Shown here in pieces: positions 8,754 to 17,716 of a stretch of 39,658 nucleotides of DNA (the stretch's first letter is position 1; each line of letters opens with the position of its first letter). A program made the position numbers and the translations under genes. Below the pieces are notes generated by a model. It saw only the letters and a program-made list of their open reading frames with translations. It did no database searches and was not told where the DNA came from. The DNA comes from Deltaproteobacteria bacterium (lineage in GTDB: Bacteria; Myxococcota_A; UBA9160; UBA4427): contig NZHD01000052.1 of NCBI GenBank assembly GCA_002691205.1, positions 1-39,658 of the forward strand, in the 5' to 3' direction.

Positions 8754-8855
8754 ATGCTTTTGATTTTTAGATTCCATATCTCCGGATGGAGCTAGACAAA
8801 CCATTTCCTTCTACTATCAATAAGTGGCCAACATACCGAAAGAAAGGAAACTGAT

Positions 8856-9638
8856 TTGAGTGAATCCTTAATCGTAGAACGCGCAGGACGTGTTGTGACA
8901 CTCATTAACAACGATGCCCCTTACAACCGGATGACACTCGACTTCATGGATGATCTTGAAAAAGTGATCGAAGATCTCTCGACCGATGATTCCGTCGGAG
9001 CGATCGTCATTCGTGGAGCGGGAGATGAACACTTTTCTGTCGGAATGAACCTGAAACAAACACGCGAGGGAGCCGAACGCAAAGGGAGCTTTGAAGCTCT
9101 CCTCGACCAGCGTCTTCGGGTGATCTCAATGATCGAGAATATGCCTAAGCCCGTCATCGCTACCCTCTACGGCTACTGCCTTGGAGGCGGGCTAGAACTT
9201 CCCCTTGGTTGTCATTTCCGACTGGCAGCCGCAGAAGGGGCCAAGATCGGTCTGCCCGAGATGGATCTAGGTGGCGTTCCTGCATGGGGAGGCTCGGCGC
9301 GTCTTGCTCGATGTGTCGGACGGGACGCCGCACTCGACATCATTCTCCGCGCAAAAAAAGTCTCCGGGCCTGAAGCGCTGAGGATTGGACTCGTCCAAGA
9401 AGTCTGGCCCAACCATGAACTTCAAGAGCGCGCCCAAGACCTTGCGCAAGAGTTGGCCCAGCAGCCGAGTGGCGCCGTAGCTGGCGTCCTCAAGGCCATC
9501 GTCGAAGCGGGAGAAAAACCGTTGGCCGAAGGCATTGCGGAAGAACGACGCGCTGTTGTCGCAAACATGAACACAGAAGACGCCAAGGAAGGGATGCGAG
9601 CGTTTCTCGAGAAGCGTCCGCCTGTCTTTCATAAATAA
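8856..9638 (+). CDS. Enoyl-CoA hydratase/isomerase (crotonase) family protein
   Basis: This is 260 residues from a TTG start, with AGGAAA about 6 bases upstream and no in-frame ATG before residue 26. The crotonase fold is plain: the oxyanion-hole loops HFSVGMNL and YGYCLGGGLEL, then GLPEMDLGGVPAWGGSARL. Both catalytic acids of true hydratases are present (Glu114 in GGGLELP and Glu135 in GLPEM). Hydration of a 2-enoyl-CoA is therefore chemically possible, although isomerase or hydrolase variants share this pattern. The C-terminal LEKRPPVFHK (compare KRPP.F) is typical of the family. It follows the SDR terminator and must have its own promoter in 8754-8855. Confidence 0.9.
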   Translation: MSESLIVERAGRVVTLINNDAPYNRMTLDFMDDLEKVIEDLSTDDSVGAIVIRGAGDEHFSVGMNLKQTREGAERKGSFEALLDQRLRVISMIENMPKPVIATLYGYCLGGGLELPLGCHFRLAAAEGAKIGLPEMDLGGVPAWGGSARLARCVGRDAALDIILRAKKVSGPEALRIGLVQEVWPNHELQERAQDLAQELAQQPSGAVAGVLKAIVEAGEKPLAEGIAEERRAVVANMNTEDAKEGMRAFLEKRPPVFHK

Positions 9639-9715
9639 ATCTGGACAGCTCTCTACAGCCGTCTCAAGAGAGAGGCCGAATGATCTGAAAACCCAGGCAA
9701 TCCGGAGAAGCTCGT

Positions 9716-10744
9716 TTATTCAGTGGAGGGAAGCTTTCCGTAATGCCTCTTGAGATCCGGATCCCCTTCGGCCGTCGCTCTCATTTCCGCGTACATAAGC
9801 GCATGAGCACTCGCCCCGTAGGCGCTACTAAAAATATCGTTTAGCGTCCGATCATCGGGCTTAGTATGCGTGTACTCCACGTCCATGACAGCGTCCACCA
9901 CTTTGGCCATCATCTCCTCAGGGACTTCTAGACTCCGGTCATCTGAACGCCCGCCTCCCAGCGCGCCCTCGATAAAACGATGGGCTTCAATCGTTCTCCA
10001 AAGCAGACTTGGTCCCACGTGATCTGCCCAACGCACCAAATGATACTCGTGAGGAATATCGTTGTCCCAGAGCACCCTATGCAAGAACTCCGCTCCATCA
10101 TGCAAATTGGTGTAATCCTCATCGCCCACCTCAATATAAATATGAAGACCGCTTCTACGAATCGCATCCGCATGATCTCGTACCGATCTTGCGGGCGAAT
10201 GTTCAACGAAGCTCATATCCACCCCCTCGCCCTCATTGGATTCCGTCACTAGGCTCGTATCGGCGCGCCACCAAGTGCTTCGCCGGCCCGCTGGGCCTGG
10301 AGTGAAGCTGGGCTCAATACCGGGCTCCATCGGGGCGATGGCACAAAATTTTTCGGGATACCTCAAACCAACATGAAGAGTGCCAAAGCCTCCCATGGAA
10401 ACCCCCGTCATACAGACCTCGCTCACGTCGGTTTGGAAATTATAATTTTTTGCCACCCAGTTCGGGAATTCGAGGGCTACGAATTCTTCGAGACCAATGT
10501 AATTCGTCGCACCCCCTGACAGTGAAGCCACGATACAAGGACGAAGAGTCCCGTCGTTAAACATGTGCTCGTAGATCGGAGCCATCATGCCTAAGTGATG
10601 GCGGTTCCCTCCTCCTCCATGCAATTGAATAATCAAAGGATAAGGCTCTCCCACCGCGTCATACTCAGGAGGCAGAAGGATCGAAACATCGATGGGCCCT
10701 CCCCAGCTCTCTGAGTTCACCTCATGCAACAAAAAATTTAACAT
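9716..10744 (-). CDS. Alpha/beta-hydrolase, putative esterase D-like
   Basis: This is 342 residues from the ATG at 10744, chosen because GAGGA sits 7 bases upstream. A GTG at 10762 lies upstream but lacks a binding site. The fold's markers are LIIQLHGGGGN (oxyanion loop), the nucleophile elbow GVSMGGFG with Ser116, and a late WADHVGP His. The arrangement matches the 'putative esterase' (esterase D / feruloyl esterase) group. There is no signal peptide, so it is cytosolic. The substrate is unknown. It reads in the same direction as the PhyH-type dioxygenase upstream, with a gap of about 116 bases, and converges on the enoyl-CoA hydratase. Confidence 0.82.
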   Translation of the reverse strand: MLNFLLHEVNSESWGGPIDVSILLPPEYDAVGEPYPLIIQLHGGGGNRHHLGMMAPIYEHMFNDGTLRPCIVASLSGGATNYIGLEEFVALEFPNWVAKNYNFQTDVSEVCMTGVSMGGFGTLHVGLRYPEKFCAIAPMEPGIEPSFTPGPAGRRSTWWRADTSLVTESNEGEGVDMSFVEHSPARSVRDHADAIRRSGLHIYIEVGDEDYTNLHDGAEFLHRVLWDNDIPHEYHLVRWADHVGPSLLWRTIEAHRFIEGALGGGRSDDRSLEVPEEMMAKVVDAVMDVEYTHTKPDDRTLNDIFSSAYGASAHALMYAEMRATAEGDPDLKRHYGKLPSTE

Positions 10745-10860
10745 CCACGTGTCCTCGCTCACTATTTAATATGATGAACGGTCCTCTCGCCGGACGTCGA
10801 GAAGATCGTTTTATTGTCTGGAATCAAAGGATCGATCAGCATCAAACTACGTCGAGTCGA

Positions 10861-11838
10861 CTATCCATGGTGCGGGAAAGCAATGCGCTCTTCGCGCTTT
10901 AACCCCATTTCTTCAAAGTAGGCAATGAGACACTCTGCGGCCTTGGCTGATCGGTGGGCTGCCCCCTCCTCACTCGAAAAGCCATAACTCACAGCTTGCT
11001 GCGTCAAAACTTTAAAACGCCCGGGATTTCGATCAATCATCTCCTGAGGAACAGCACCAAACAAGTCCTCTTCAGTCCTCATGTTCGGCCGAGCCATTAA
11101 AACAGGCATGCTCACTCGCAGACCGGGTTGAGTCCGGTTGAAGGCCCCATGCCAGGTATTCCCATGGAAAATCATCAAAGAGCCTGCCGCACCTTCAGCC
11201 GCTACGGCATCCGGATGCCCGTCCTTTCCACCCACAATTGATTCCTGGGCGCTCGGTGTGCGACAAAACTTATGACTGCCCGGCACGAAGGCAGTAGCTC
11301 CATTTTCTTTCGTGAAATCCGTCAATAGGTAAGTCGCGTTACAAATCAAAGCATGAGCAGGGAGAGGGGAAGGAATCAATGTATCGGTGTGCAGTGCAAA
11401 AGTGCTTTTATTCCGACCCTTGATAAAACAACTCATACTCGAAAGCACCGAGCTGTAACCCAATAAATAAGTCGTAATGGCAAGCAGGACCGGATTCATG
11501 AGCGCTTCTTCGAAGACGCGACCTTCAAAAAGAAGACATTGCAGATATTCACCAATCGGGGAGTCGCCTTGATCGCTGTAATAATCTGCGAAGCGACCCT
11601 TATAATTTTCATGAGCTCGCCCCTCAATAATCTCGGGACGAGTTCCTGTCCTTTTCTCAGAAACGTCTAGAATCGCTTCAAGCAGCCGGGAGGCCAAGCC
11701 TCCGGGACTCGCCACTTCAGGCGGGATCACGGTAAACCCTTTGCTTTCAAGCTCGGCCACATAGGGCTCTAATTTTAATCTCGCTATTTCAGCCATCGCT
11801 GCATCAAAGGGATCAATCAGACCTTGAGACGAACTCAT
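10861..11838 (-). CDS. Phytanoyl-CoA dioxygenase (PhyH) family protein
   Basis: This 325-residue non-haem Fe(II)/2-oxoglutarate oxygenase has iron ligands visible as H150-x-D152 in ALHTDTLI and a distal His in IFHGNTWHGA (H230 most likely). The following Arg in GLRVSMPV would bind the 2-oxoglutarate carboxylate. GATAFVPGSHKF is a typical PhyH segment. The ATG is preceded by GGGAGAAGG at good spacing. Such enzymes hydroxylate acyl-CoAs, other lipids or small metabolites. The substrate is not predictable here. It probably shares a transcript with the esterase downstream. The 976-base gap upstream holds its promoter. Confidence 0.88.
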   Translation of the reverse strand: MSSSQGLIDPFDAAMAEIARLKLEPYVAELESKGFTVIPPEVASPGGLASRLLEAILDVSEKRTGTRPEIIEGRAHENYKGRFADYYSDQGDSPIGEYLQCLLFEGRVFEEALMNPVLLAITTYLLGYSSVLSSMSCFIKGRNKSTFALHTDTLIPSPLPAHALICNATYLLTDFTKENGATAFVPGSHKFCRTPSAQESIVGGKDGHPDAVAAEGAAGSLMIFHGNTWHGAFNRTQPGLRVSMPVLMARPNMRTEEDLFGAVPQEMIDRNPGRFKVLTQQAVSYGFSSEEGAAHRSAKAAECLIAYFEEMGLKREERIAFPHHG

Positions 11839-12814
11839 ATACCTTCTCCCATATTGAACTTGGCTGAACCAATCGGTCAGCTAGCCGTGAATGGCTTGTC
11901 TAAAAATTCAAAAGTGATCTCTAAAATTCAGTTACACATGTTCTCTCGGATGAAGCGAATCGGTATCCCTACAACTGGGTACTGACTTGCTGCCACTCGT
12001 GTTACATCAAGACCTATTTTTGAAAGGTGCCCAACCGCGCGAACCGTTCTGCGTTTGAAGCGCCGCACCCATCCCGATTTGCGACTTTTTAAAAACTCGT
12101 TTCGAGAGAAAGAACGATGTGGGACCCTCATAAAGCGCGAGCTTCTCGCAGGGGGTGCGAGCAAAATATGACCATGGATTCGCTTGCAGTCTCGCCAAAG
12201 CCACCCGGACTTTGCCCATCGATTGAATCCGCTCTCAACATTTTGGGAGGCCCGATAGAACCCACAATTGAGCCCTCCCCTGAGGGGCCCTTGGTGCAAA
12301 GGCTCCCCTTTTCGCCCCCTCGAATCCTGACTTGTCTTTCCGAGTCCTGGGCGTGGGCGGAACTTCTGATTTCAAAAACGACGGCCTTTCAAAAGCCATA
12401 GGGACGATGAAACGTCGTAAGGTCTTTTCAGTCGTCCGGGCGATGACGTTTCCATAATGAGGGTGCCCAAGGCTCGACGATCATGCAATCGAACTGATGG
12501 AGAACACGGCCTCTCCTGCGGACGTCTCAAGAGAACGAAAACGGTGCGGAGCGGCGGGCCCCGATAAAGGAACGTGGACCATACTTTCCTCTCTTTTTTC
12601 GATGGTCAGCCTTTCTTCAAGATCCTCAGCCGAAGCCAGAACTAAAGCGTGCGCGCGAATTTCGATTTTAGGCGATTTGGTTGACCATCAAAGAGAACAG
12701 CGAAGACCGCTAATCACTTGAGATTAGTTCAAAACAATCTAGGGCCATGGCTATCATGTAGCCTTGGCCAACGGAGCTATCTCCTCTTGCATCGATAAGC
12801 AGAAAGAATAAAGC
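11839..12814. other. 976-base stretch with no convincing gene
   Basis: Several short open frames exist here (for example 11928-12299 minus, 12117-12401 plus, 12497-12721 plus). None has a recognisable domain, a good ribosome-binding site or protein-like composition. I see no tRNA cloverleaf. The one structural element I can support is the hairpin at 12283-12312. The ends must carry the promoters of the flanking, divergently transcribed PhyH and HSL-family genes. Confidence 0.5.
12283..12312 (+). terminator. Hairpin followed by a short T-run in the long intergenic gap
   Basis: AGGGG (12283-12287) pairs with CCCCT (12305-12309), and CCTT (12289-12292) with AAGG (12299-12302). A small internal loop separates the two helices, the apical loop has six bases, and T's follow. 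On the plus strand this resembles an intrinsic terminator, yet no gene precedes it on that strand within 2 kb. It could be the 3' end of an unannotated small RNA. Confidence 0.35.
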
Positions 12815-13837
12815 ATGCCTAAGTTGAAACCCGCCGAATCAAAAAATTTATTTCATTACGAGCTCAAAGGCGAACCCAATGAAGAACTCAAAGCGCAATT
12901 AGAAAAGAACGAGCCCATCCCGCACCTCACCTTGGACGGAGAATGGAACCCGGCCGGCTACCGAACGCTCGTCACGGATCTCATGAATTCTGAATATGAA
13001 AATGATCCGACATTTAAAGAGAGCGTGCTCCTTTGTGATCGAGAGGAGACCATTGTTCCCATTCGCGATGGAAATGACTCCACCGTGCGATTATGGATCT
13101 ACCGACCCCATTCTCTAAAAAATGAAACATGTGCTCCCGCTATCGTCTATGTTCACGGAGGAGGAAGCGTCGGAGGCCGACTTGAGGATTTCATTCCGCA
13201 TTGCTCGAGAATGGCTGTCCGAACGGGCACAGTCGTTTGTGCAGTGGGATACCGTATGGTCCCGGATTTCAAATTTCCTGCGACGATGATGGACTCCTAT
13301 GTCAGTGTCAAGCATGTCATTGAGAATGCTGTGCCTCTTGGCATCGATCCAAATCGGATCGCCATCAGCGGCGATAGCGCCGGCGGCTATCAGATTCTTG
13401 CGACGGCCGCTAAGCTCGCACAGGAGAATGAATCTCACCTTATCAAAGTGGCCAGAGTGAGCGTCGCTCAAATTTTTGACTACTTCTTTACGGAGCCAAA
13501 AGAAAACATGACCCTCAGCGAGTCTCAAGCCATTCAAGAAAGTGATATCATCATGACTTGGATGGTGGGCGAAGATCGCGAACGGCACTTAAAAGAACGG
13601 AACCCCCTGCTCTTCCCCGGACTTGCCTCGGATGAACTCCTCGCAAATTATCCGCCATTTATCATCGTCGAAGAAGAATTCGATAACTACGTCACACCCA
13701 ACGCTCGCTTGGCCGAGCGACTTAAAAAGGCCGGACGACTGCTTGAATACTTTTGCTACCCCGGCACAAGCCATTATGGTGGGCATCCCAACAGCGATGA
13801 AGACTTCGTGCGGATGTTTGAGGAATATCTGAAATAG
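12815..13837 (+). CDS. Alpha/beta-hydrolase, hormone-sensitive-lipase (HSL) family
   Basis: This 340-residue cytosolic hydrolase has the diagnostic HSL-family oxyanion motif HGGG at residues 114-117 (VYVHGGGSVGG) and the nucleophile elbow GDSAGG with Ser188. The acid is probably Asp290 in EEEFDNYVT, and the general base His320 in GTSHYGG. HSL-type bacterial esterases cut short-chain esters or lactones. The His neighbourhood is slightly divergent, so the substrate is open. The ATG has a weak AGAAAG site. ExoIII follows about 100 bases later on the same strand but is probably unrelated. It is divergent from the PhyH/esterase pair across the long gap. Confidence 0.85.
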   Translation: MPKLKPAESKNLFHYELKGEPNEELKAQLEKNEPIPHLTLDGEWNPAGYRTLVTDLMNSEYENDPTFKESVLLCDREETIVPIRDGNDSTVRLWIYRPHSLKNETCAPAIVYVHGGGSVGGRLEDFIPHCSRMAVRTGTVVCAVGYRMVPDFKFPATMMDSYVSVKHVIENAVPLGIDPNRIAISGDSAGGYQILATAAKLAQENESHLIKVARVSVAQIFDYFFTEPKENMTLSESQAIQESDIIMTWMVGEDRERHLKERNPLLFPGLASDELLANYPPFIIVEEEFDNYVTPNARLAERLKKAGRLLEYFCYPGTSHYGGHPNSDEDFVRMFEEYLK

Positions 13838-13940
13838 AGATCGAAACACAATCAATTCTCACGCACCGTCAGCTCTAAAAAATGACTCACCGAACCTCTG
13901 AGAAAAGCTCGGCTTACCCAGCTTATAAAAGGACTTCTCA

Positions 13941-14714
13941 ATGCGCGTCGCCACTTGGAACATCAATGGACTTAAGGCCAGGCTTGATTTTGTGCTGGAG
14001 TGGCTCGAAGAGCGCCAACCCGATGTCGTTGGCTTCCAAGAGTTAAAAATGGCTGATGATCAGTTCCCATCAGACACTTTTAAGAACGCCGGCTACTTCG
14101 CTTTATCCCATGGACAAAAAGCCTGGAATGGTGTCGCCATCCTCACAAAAGGAGAAGCCGAATGTGTACAGACGGGACTTCCCGATCAAGACGAATTTGG
14201 AGCTAGACTCATTACCGCTCAGTCGAAAGGAATTCGCTTCACCACTGTCTATTGCCCAAACGGAAAGAATCTTGAACACGACGACTACCCACGAAAACTA
14301 GCTTGGTTCGATTCTTTACGTGAGCACCTTGATGCGACGGGAGACCCTAAGGCCGACGAAATTATCTGTGGCGATTTTAATATCTGCCCCAGTGATCTAG
14401 ATACCTGGGACGCCCAATCCCATATTGGCGGCATCTTTCACACTGCAGCCGAGCGACAGAGAATGGAGTCCGTTGTTGAATGGGGGTTCTCGGATCTCTT
14501 CCGAGAGCTTCACCCGGATGAAACGGCATTTACTTGGTGGGACTATCGCGGCGGGGCTTTTCACCGAAAACATGGACTTCGCATCGACTTCATCCTCGGC
14601 ACCGCATCGATCAAGGATCGCTTGCAAAGCGTCACCGTCGATCGCGACTGGCGCAAAAAAAGAGGAGAACTAAAGCCCTCCGATCACGCCCCCGTGTATG
14701 CCGATTTAGCGTAG
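13941..14714 (+). CDS. xthA: Exodeoxyribonuclease III (AP endonuclease family)
   Basis: This is 257 residues, the usual length. The family signature is intact from residue 1 (MRVATWNINGLKAR), with metal-binding Glu34 in GFQELK, GDFN with Asp145/Asn147, and Asp248-His249 in SDHAP. The enzyme cleaves 5' to abasic sites and degrades duplex DNA 3' to 5' in base excision repair. AAGGAC lies about 9 bases before the ATG. It is a housekeeping gene among catabolic neighbours and converges on the large haem-motif protein gene downstream. Confidence 0.93.
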   Translation: MRVATWNINGLKARLDFVLEWLEERQPDVVGFQELKMADDQFPSDTFKNAGYFALSHGQKAWNGVAILTKGEAECVQTGLPDQDEFGARLITAQSKGIRFTTVYCPNGKNLEHDDYPRKLAWFDSLREHLDATGDPKADEIICGDFNICPSDLDTWDAQSHIGGIFHTAAERQRMESVVEWGFSDLFRELHPDETAFTWWDYRGGAFHRKHGLRIDFILGTASIKDRLQSVTVDRDWRKKRGELKPSDHAPVYADLA

Positions 14715-14776
14715 TTCGTCACAACGAACGAGGCCCCAGGCGATCTCGATAAAAAGCAAGAGCACACCTGGAGCCT
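14714..14776. terminator. Inverted repeats between converging genes
   Basis: Two hairpins lie between the ends of xthA and the minus-strand gene. GTTCGT/ACGAAC occupies 14714-14729 with a 4-base loop. AGGCCCCAGG (14731-14740) pairs with CCTGGAGCCT (14767-14776) with one mismatch. They could halt transcription from either side. There is no clear T-tail. Confidence 0.35.
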
Positions 14777-14805
14777 TGAATCACGTCCGCCGTCCCCCGG
14801 CTCTT

Positions 14806-17187
14806 TTAATGCACGAAAGAGGAAGCAGGCTGAGAAGCGACCATCAGATTCAAACACTGAGTATCCAACAAAGCATCCATATCTTGAGCGCGTCTCTCTA
14901 AATCAGAAAAATGTTGTGGGCGACCACCGTACGCGCTGGGGTCTGGAATTGGCGTGCCTGGACTGGTGCTGGCCGTCCCTGTCAGGAATCGAGAGAGGCC
15001 CGCTCCTTCTTCGGGATCAAACTGGCCCGGATTCACGTGGTAAAAAGCACGGTCCACAGTCGGGTCTAGAATATCTGAACCGTGACAGCCTGTGCACGTG
15101 GCTGCCGAGAAATTAAAGCGAATTTCAGCAGCGCTACATCGTCGATCATCGTCAGAATCTCCATTCCAAGCCTGAATTCCCGGTGCTGAGAAGTGTGTAT
15201 TGGATTGATTAAAAACGCTCCCATTCATAAAATCTGCTCGACCTGCGAGAAAAGGCAAACGCGCCGGCAACAACTCACCCGCTCCATCCACACTCAACGG
15301 AACCGTATGTTCTTCGTTACAGATCTGCCTTAGCGTATTGTCGCCGCTCTCATCATTGATGTAATTCGCTAAAAGCGTCTGCAATTCGTCATTCTCTTCA
15401 CGAGCGAAATCTAAATCAGGTGTCTGTTTAGTCGTGTCCAGTTTTAACAAGTGAGGAACCAGTTGAGTGCCGTCTGACAGTGTAGGAATCGACGGTTCGA
15501 GACTTAACTGGGGCCGGAGTGTGAATTCTCTCATCTCCCAAGGACTTCCCATGATAAACTCGTTTGTTCGAAGTTGACCCAAGGCATTTGCGTTGGGCCC
15601 ACCCGGAGCCGAATCAGCACGAACAACGGAGTCCGTGATCAACTGCAAGTCAGAAACAAAATCGGCCAATTCATCGGGTTCCATAGATGAGAATTCGCTG
15701 TGCCCAGGATCAAGATCAAGAGCTTCCCAGGCTTCCGCATAGGTCAAAACATCTTGGCAGCTGTCGGCTTTTACCTTGTACTCGAAAATCACCGTCATGC
15801 GACGGGTTCCGCAGATACCATCAATAGTCGGCCCGGGTGGGGGGAGTACTTCATCCCCATCGCCTCTCTGGTTCGTCGTACCTCCGTTTGTACCCGGAGG
15901 CACCGAACCATTGCCAGCGTTATTCACGTCGACAAGGCCGAAGACGAAGCGCAACTCGCCTGCACTGCCTTCGCCCCCATATCCCACGGCGTCTCGTAGA
16001 TCGACTCGGTTCACAATCGCTAATAAGCGAAACGGAGAGCGGTCTAGATCTAAGACACCTGTAGCGGCATCCTCCCAACCCAGAAGCAGTGACGAAACAT
16101 TACGTGCAGGGACAGAATCCCTATTGACCACAGGGTCTAGCCCCGTAACTGGATCCAATTCCCAGCCCGATACCCATGATCTGACAAAATCTTCGGGCGT
16201 AATCCCTGTACGAGACTCATTCGCCATCTCAGTCATGAGTGTTTTAAACGTCCAGGGACCATCAGGGTTTCCTAGATTTCCGTCGTCGTCAATGTCACAC
16301 GGGTCAAAGGTCAGGTTGGGATCCGCAACTACGCTCGGGTGACGAATGAGGAGTGCTTGCTCTTCATCAAGCGCTGACCCGACAGAACGCAAAGGAAAGA
16401 GGGGAATGACACCCCCTTGACTCGCACTCAAAATATTCAGAAGGTCGGGACCGACATTCGCAGGCTCGTTCAACACGAGCTTCCGACCCTCAAAGAGAGC
16501 CTTCTCGCCAGCAACTCGAGCGCTCCCCAGCCCAACAAGACTACGTGTTTTGCGTAAGGCATAGCGGTTGTAGTCAAAATCAATCCTTGATGAATAGAGA
16601 CCATCGCCGCTTGCTTCGTCCGGTCCGGTCCCCTCATCATTAAGAATATAAACGGTCTCTTCATCCACACGGTAAGGGATTCGAGAGGGCAATGAAAAAC
16701 CGCTTCGATAGCGAACGTGTAGGATTGCGTTCTGTCGACTTCTTGAAGAGTCAATTAATTCAATATCTGCGGACAATACAGGCGGCGGACGGCTTACATA
16801 GTCAGATTGAAACTCCAAGTCGGACGGAAGAGAGCTCAACTGAAATTCAATGCTCCGCGTGGCTAACTCTCCGTCTCTTAGCCGAACCGCTGAAACCTCA
16901 ATCTCGTTCTTGCCTTGCAATTTCTGTCCTGTCCGGAGGTGGCCTAAATGTTCACTCTCGCCCAACTCCACATCAACAGGAAATCCGTTTAGAGTCACCT
17001 CCAAAGTATCCAGGTCAAAGACGTCCGGGGAGACCTCCATCACGACTGAAAAAGAATCTCCACCTCTTAGAAGCTGACCCTCCTGCGGCCAAATTACACT
17101 CGGAGCATTACTTCCCTTCTCACACGTCGCAGCCATCGAAAGAAAGGCGCAGACACACATGACAACCCAAAGTCGCTTTTTCAACAT
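14806..17187 (-). CDS. Large exported protein with a single c-type haem motif, function unknown
   Basis: This is 793 residues from the ATG at 17187, which has a near-perfect GGAGGAG site 6 bases upstream. Further upstream starts would bury the signal peptide. Residues 1-22 are a signal sequence (KKRLWVVMCVCAFLSMAAT). A Cys follows, but A-A-T-C is a poor lipobox, so lipidation is uncertain. After it comes an Ig-like/beta-rich region of about 200 residues (VIWPQEGQLLRGGDSFSVVM), then a long segment with Asp/Asn-rich stretches (CDIDDDGNLGNPDGPW). CTGCH at about residues 698-702 is a haem-c attachment motif. No obvious distal Met or second motif fixes the second ligand. I do not recognise the family. 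It may be an electron carrier or redox sensor in the periplasm. Confidence 0.75.
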   Translation of the reverse strand: MLKKRLWVVMCVCAFLSMAATCEKGSNAPSVIWPQEGQLLRGGDSFSVVMEVSPDVFDLDTLEVTLNGFPVDVELGESEHLGHLRTGQKLQGKNEIEVSAVRLRDGELATRSIEFQLSSLPSDLEFQSDYVSRPPPVLSADIELIDSSRSRQNAILHVRYRSGFSLPSRIPYRVDEETVYILNDEGTGPDEASGDGLYSSRIDFDYNRYALRKTRSLVGLGSARVAGEKALFEGRKLVLNEPANVGPDLLNILSASQGGVIPLFPLRSVGSALDEEQALLIRHPSVVADPNLTFDPCDIDDDGNLGNPDGPWTFKTLMTEMANESRTGITPEDFVRSWVSGWELDPVTGLDPVVNRDSVPARNVSSLLLGWEDAATGVLDLDRSPFRLLAIVNRVDLRDAVGYGGEGSAGELRFVFGLVDVNNAGNGSVPPGTNGGTTNQRGDGDEVLPPPGPTIDGICGTRRMTVIFEYKVKADSCQDVLTYAEAWEALDLDPGHSEFSSMEPDELADFVSDLQLITDSVVRADSAPGGPNANALGQLRTNEFIMGSPWEMREFTLRPQLSLEPSIPTLSDGTQLVPHLLKLDTTKQTPDLDFAREENDELQTLLANYINDESGDNTLRQICNEEHTVPLSVDGAGELLPARLPFLAGRADFMNGSVFNQSNTHFSAPGIQAWNGDSDDDRRCSAAEIRFNFSAATCTGCHGSDILDPTVDRAFYHVNPGQFDPEEGAGLSRFLTGTASTSPGTPIPDPSAYGGRPQHFSDLERRAQDMDALLDTQCLNLMVASQPASSFVH

Positions 17188-17716
17188 AGAAAACTCCTCC
17201 ATTTGCTGTGGACTCAAAGACTTCAAGCCACACATCTCTATACGCGCTCTAAAGAAATAGGTGGTCAACGGTCTTACATTTTGAATCAAGGACCCGTGGA
17301 TTCTCTCTTCAGTCGATGCAAGTCGATTGCTCCCTACTTTGAATTGCGTTTATCCTTTAAGAGCTTCAACCCAGAGTTCTTGATCGGGTTGCGCAGAAAT
17401 TCAAAGATTTTGAAAAGTTTTTTACCTGAAACGTTTTCGTTGAAAACAATCCACGGATATCGGCCCAGCAGCCAGCTCAGACTCAAATGAGCCAGGGCCT
17501 TTCCCTCCTCCCAAACGGAAGACCCGAAAACACAAAGGGAGACAGCGTGGAGAGAGGGGGGGCTTGGCCCACTCGACCCACCATTCAGCGAGTTTATTTA
17601 CGTACTGCTCAGAAAAGCTTTGGGCTTTTCTGCGAGACGAAAGAAAGTCGGGTCATTCGCTCGCCTTCAAGACTGAACAGTGAGGCAGCACTAACGTTTA
17701 CGTCTCGGAAAGATCG
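17188..17716. other. 529-base gap without a convincing gene
   Basis: Short plus-strand open frames (17203-17490, 17487-17774) have no domain and no ribosome-binding site, and the second runs into the VOC gene antisense. The stretch holds the promoter side of the large haem-motif gene and the 3' side of the VOC gene, including the hairpin at 17610-17632. Confidence 0.5.
17610..17632 (-). terminator. Perfect 9-bp hairpin downstream of the VOC gene
   Basis: CAGAAAAGC (17610-17618) and GCTTTTCTG (17624-17632) are perfectly complementary around a 5-base loop. It lies 85 bases beyond the VOC stop codon on the minus strand. The 3' arm contains TTTT but no T-run follows, so it is a possible weak terminator. 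Confidence 0.45.

Noticed and set aside
9649-9672. CTCTCT/AGAGAG stem between the enoyl-CoA hydratase and esterase genes
   Set aside because: Simple dinucleotide repeats pair by chance, and there is no T-run.
11928-12299. Open frame on the minus strand in the long gap
   Set aside because: It has no ribosome-binding site or domain, and a basic composition with many Arg and Trp typical of antisense noise.
12117-12401. Plus-strand open frame in the same gap
   Set aside because: No binding site or recognisable domain, and it spans the terminator-like hairpin.
12497-12721. Short plus-strand open frame before the HSL gene
   Set aside because: No upstream binding site and low-complexity, serine-rich composition with no homology that I can name.
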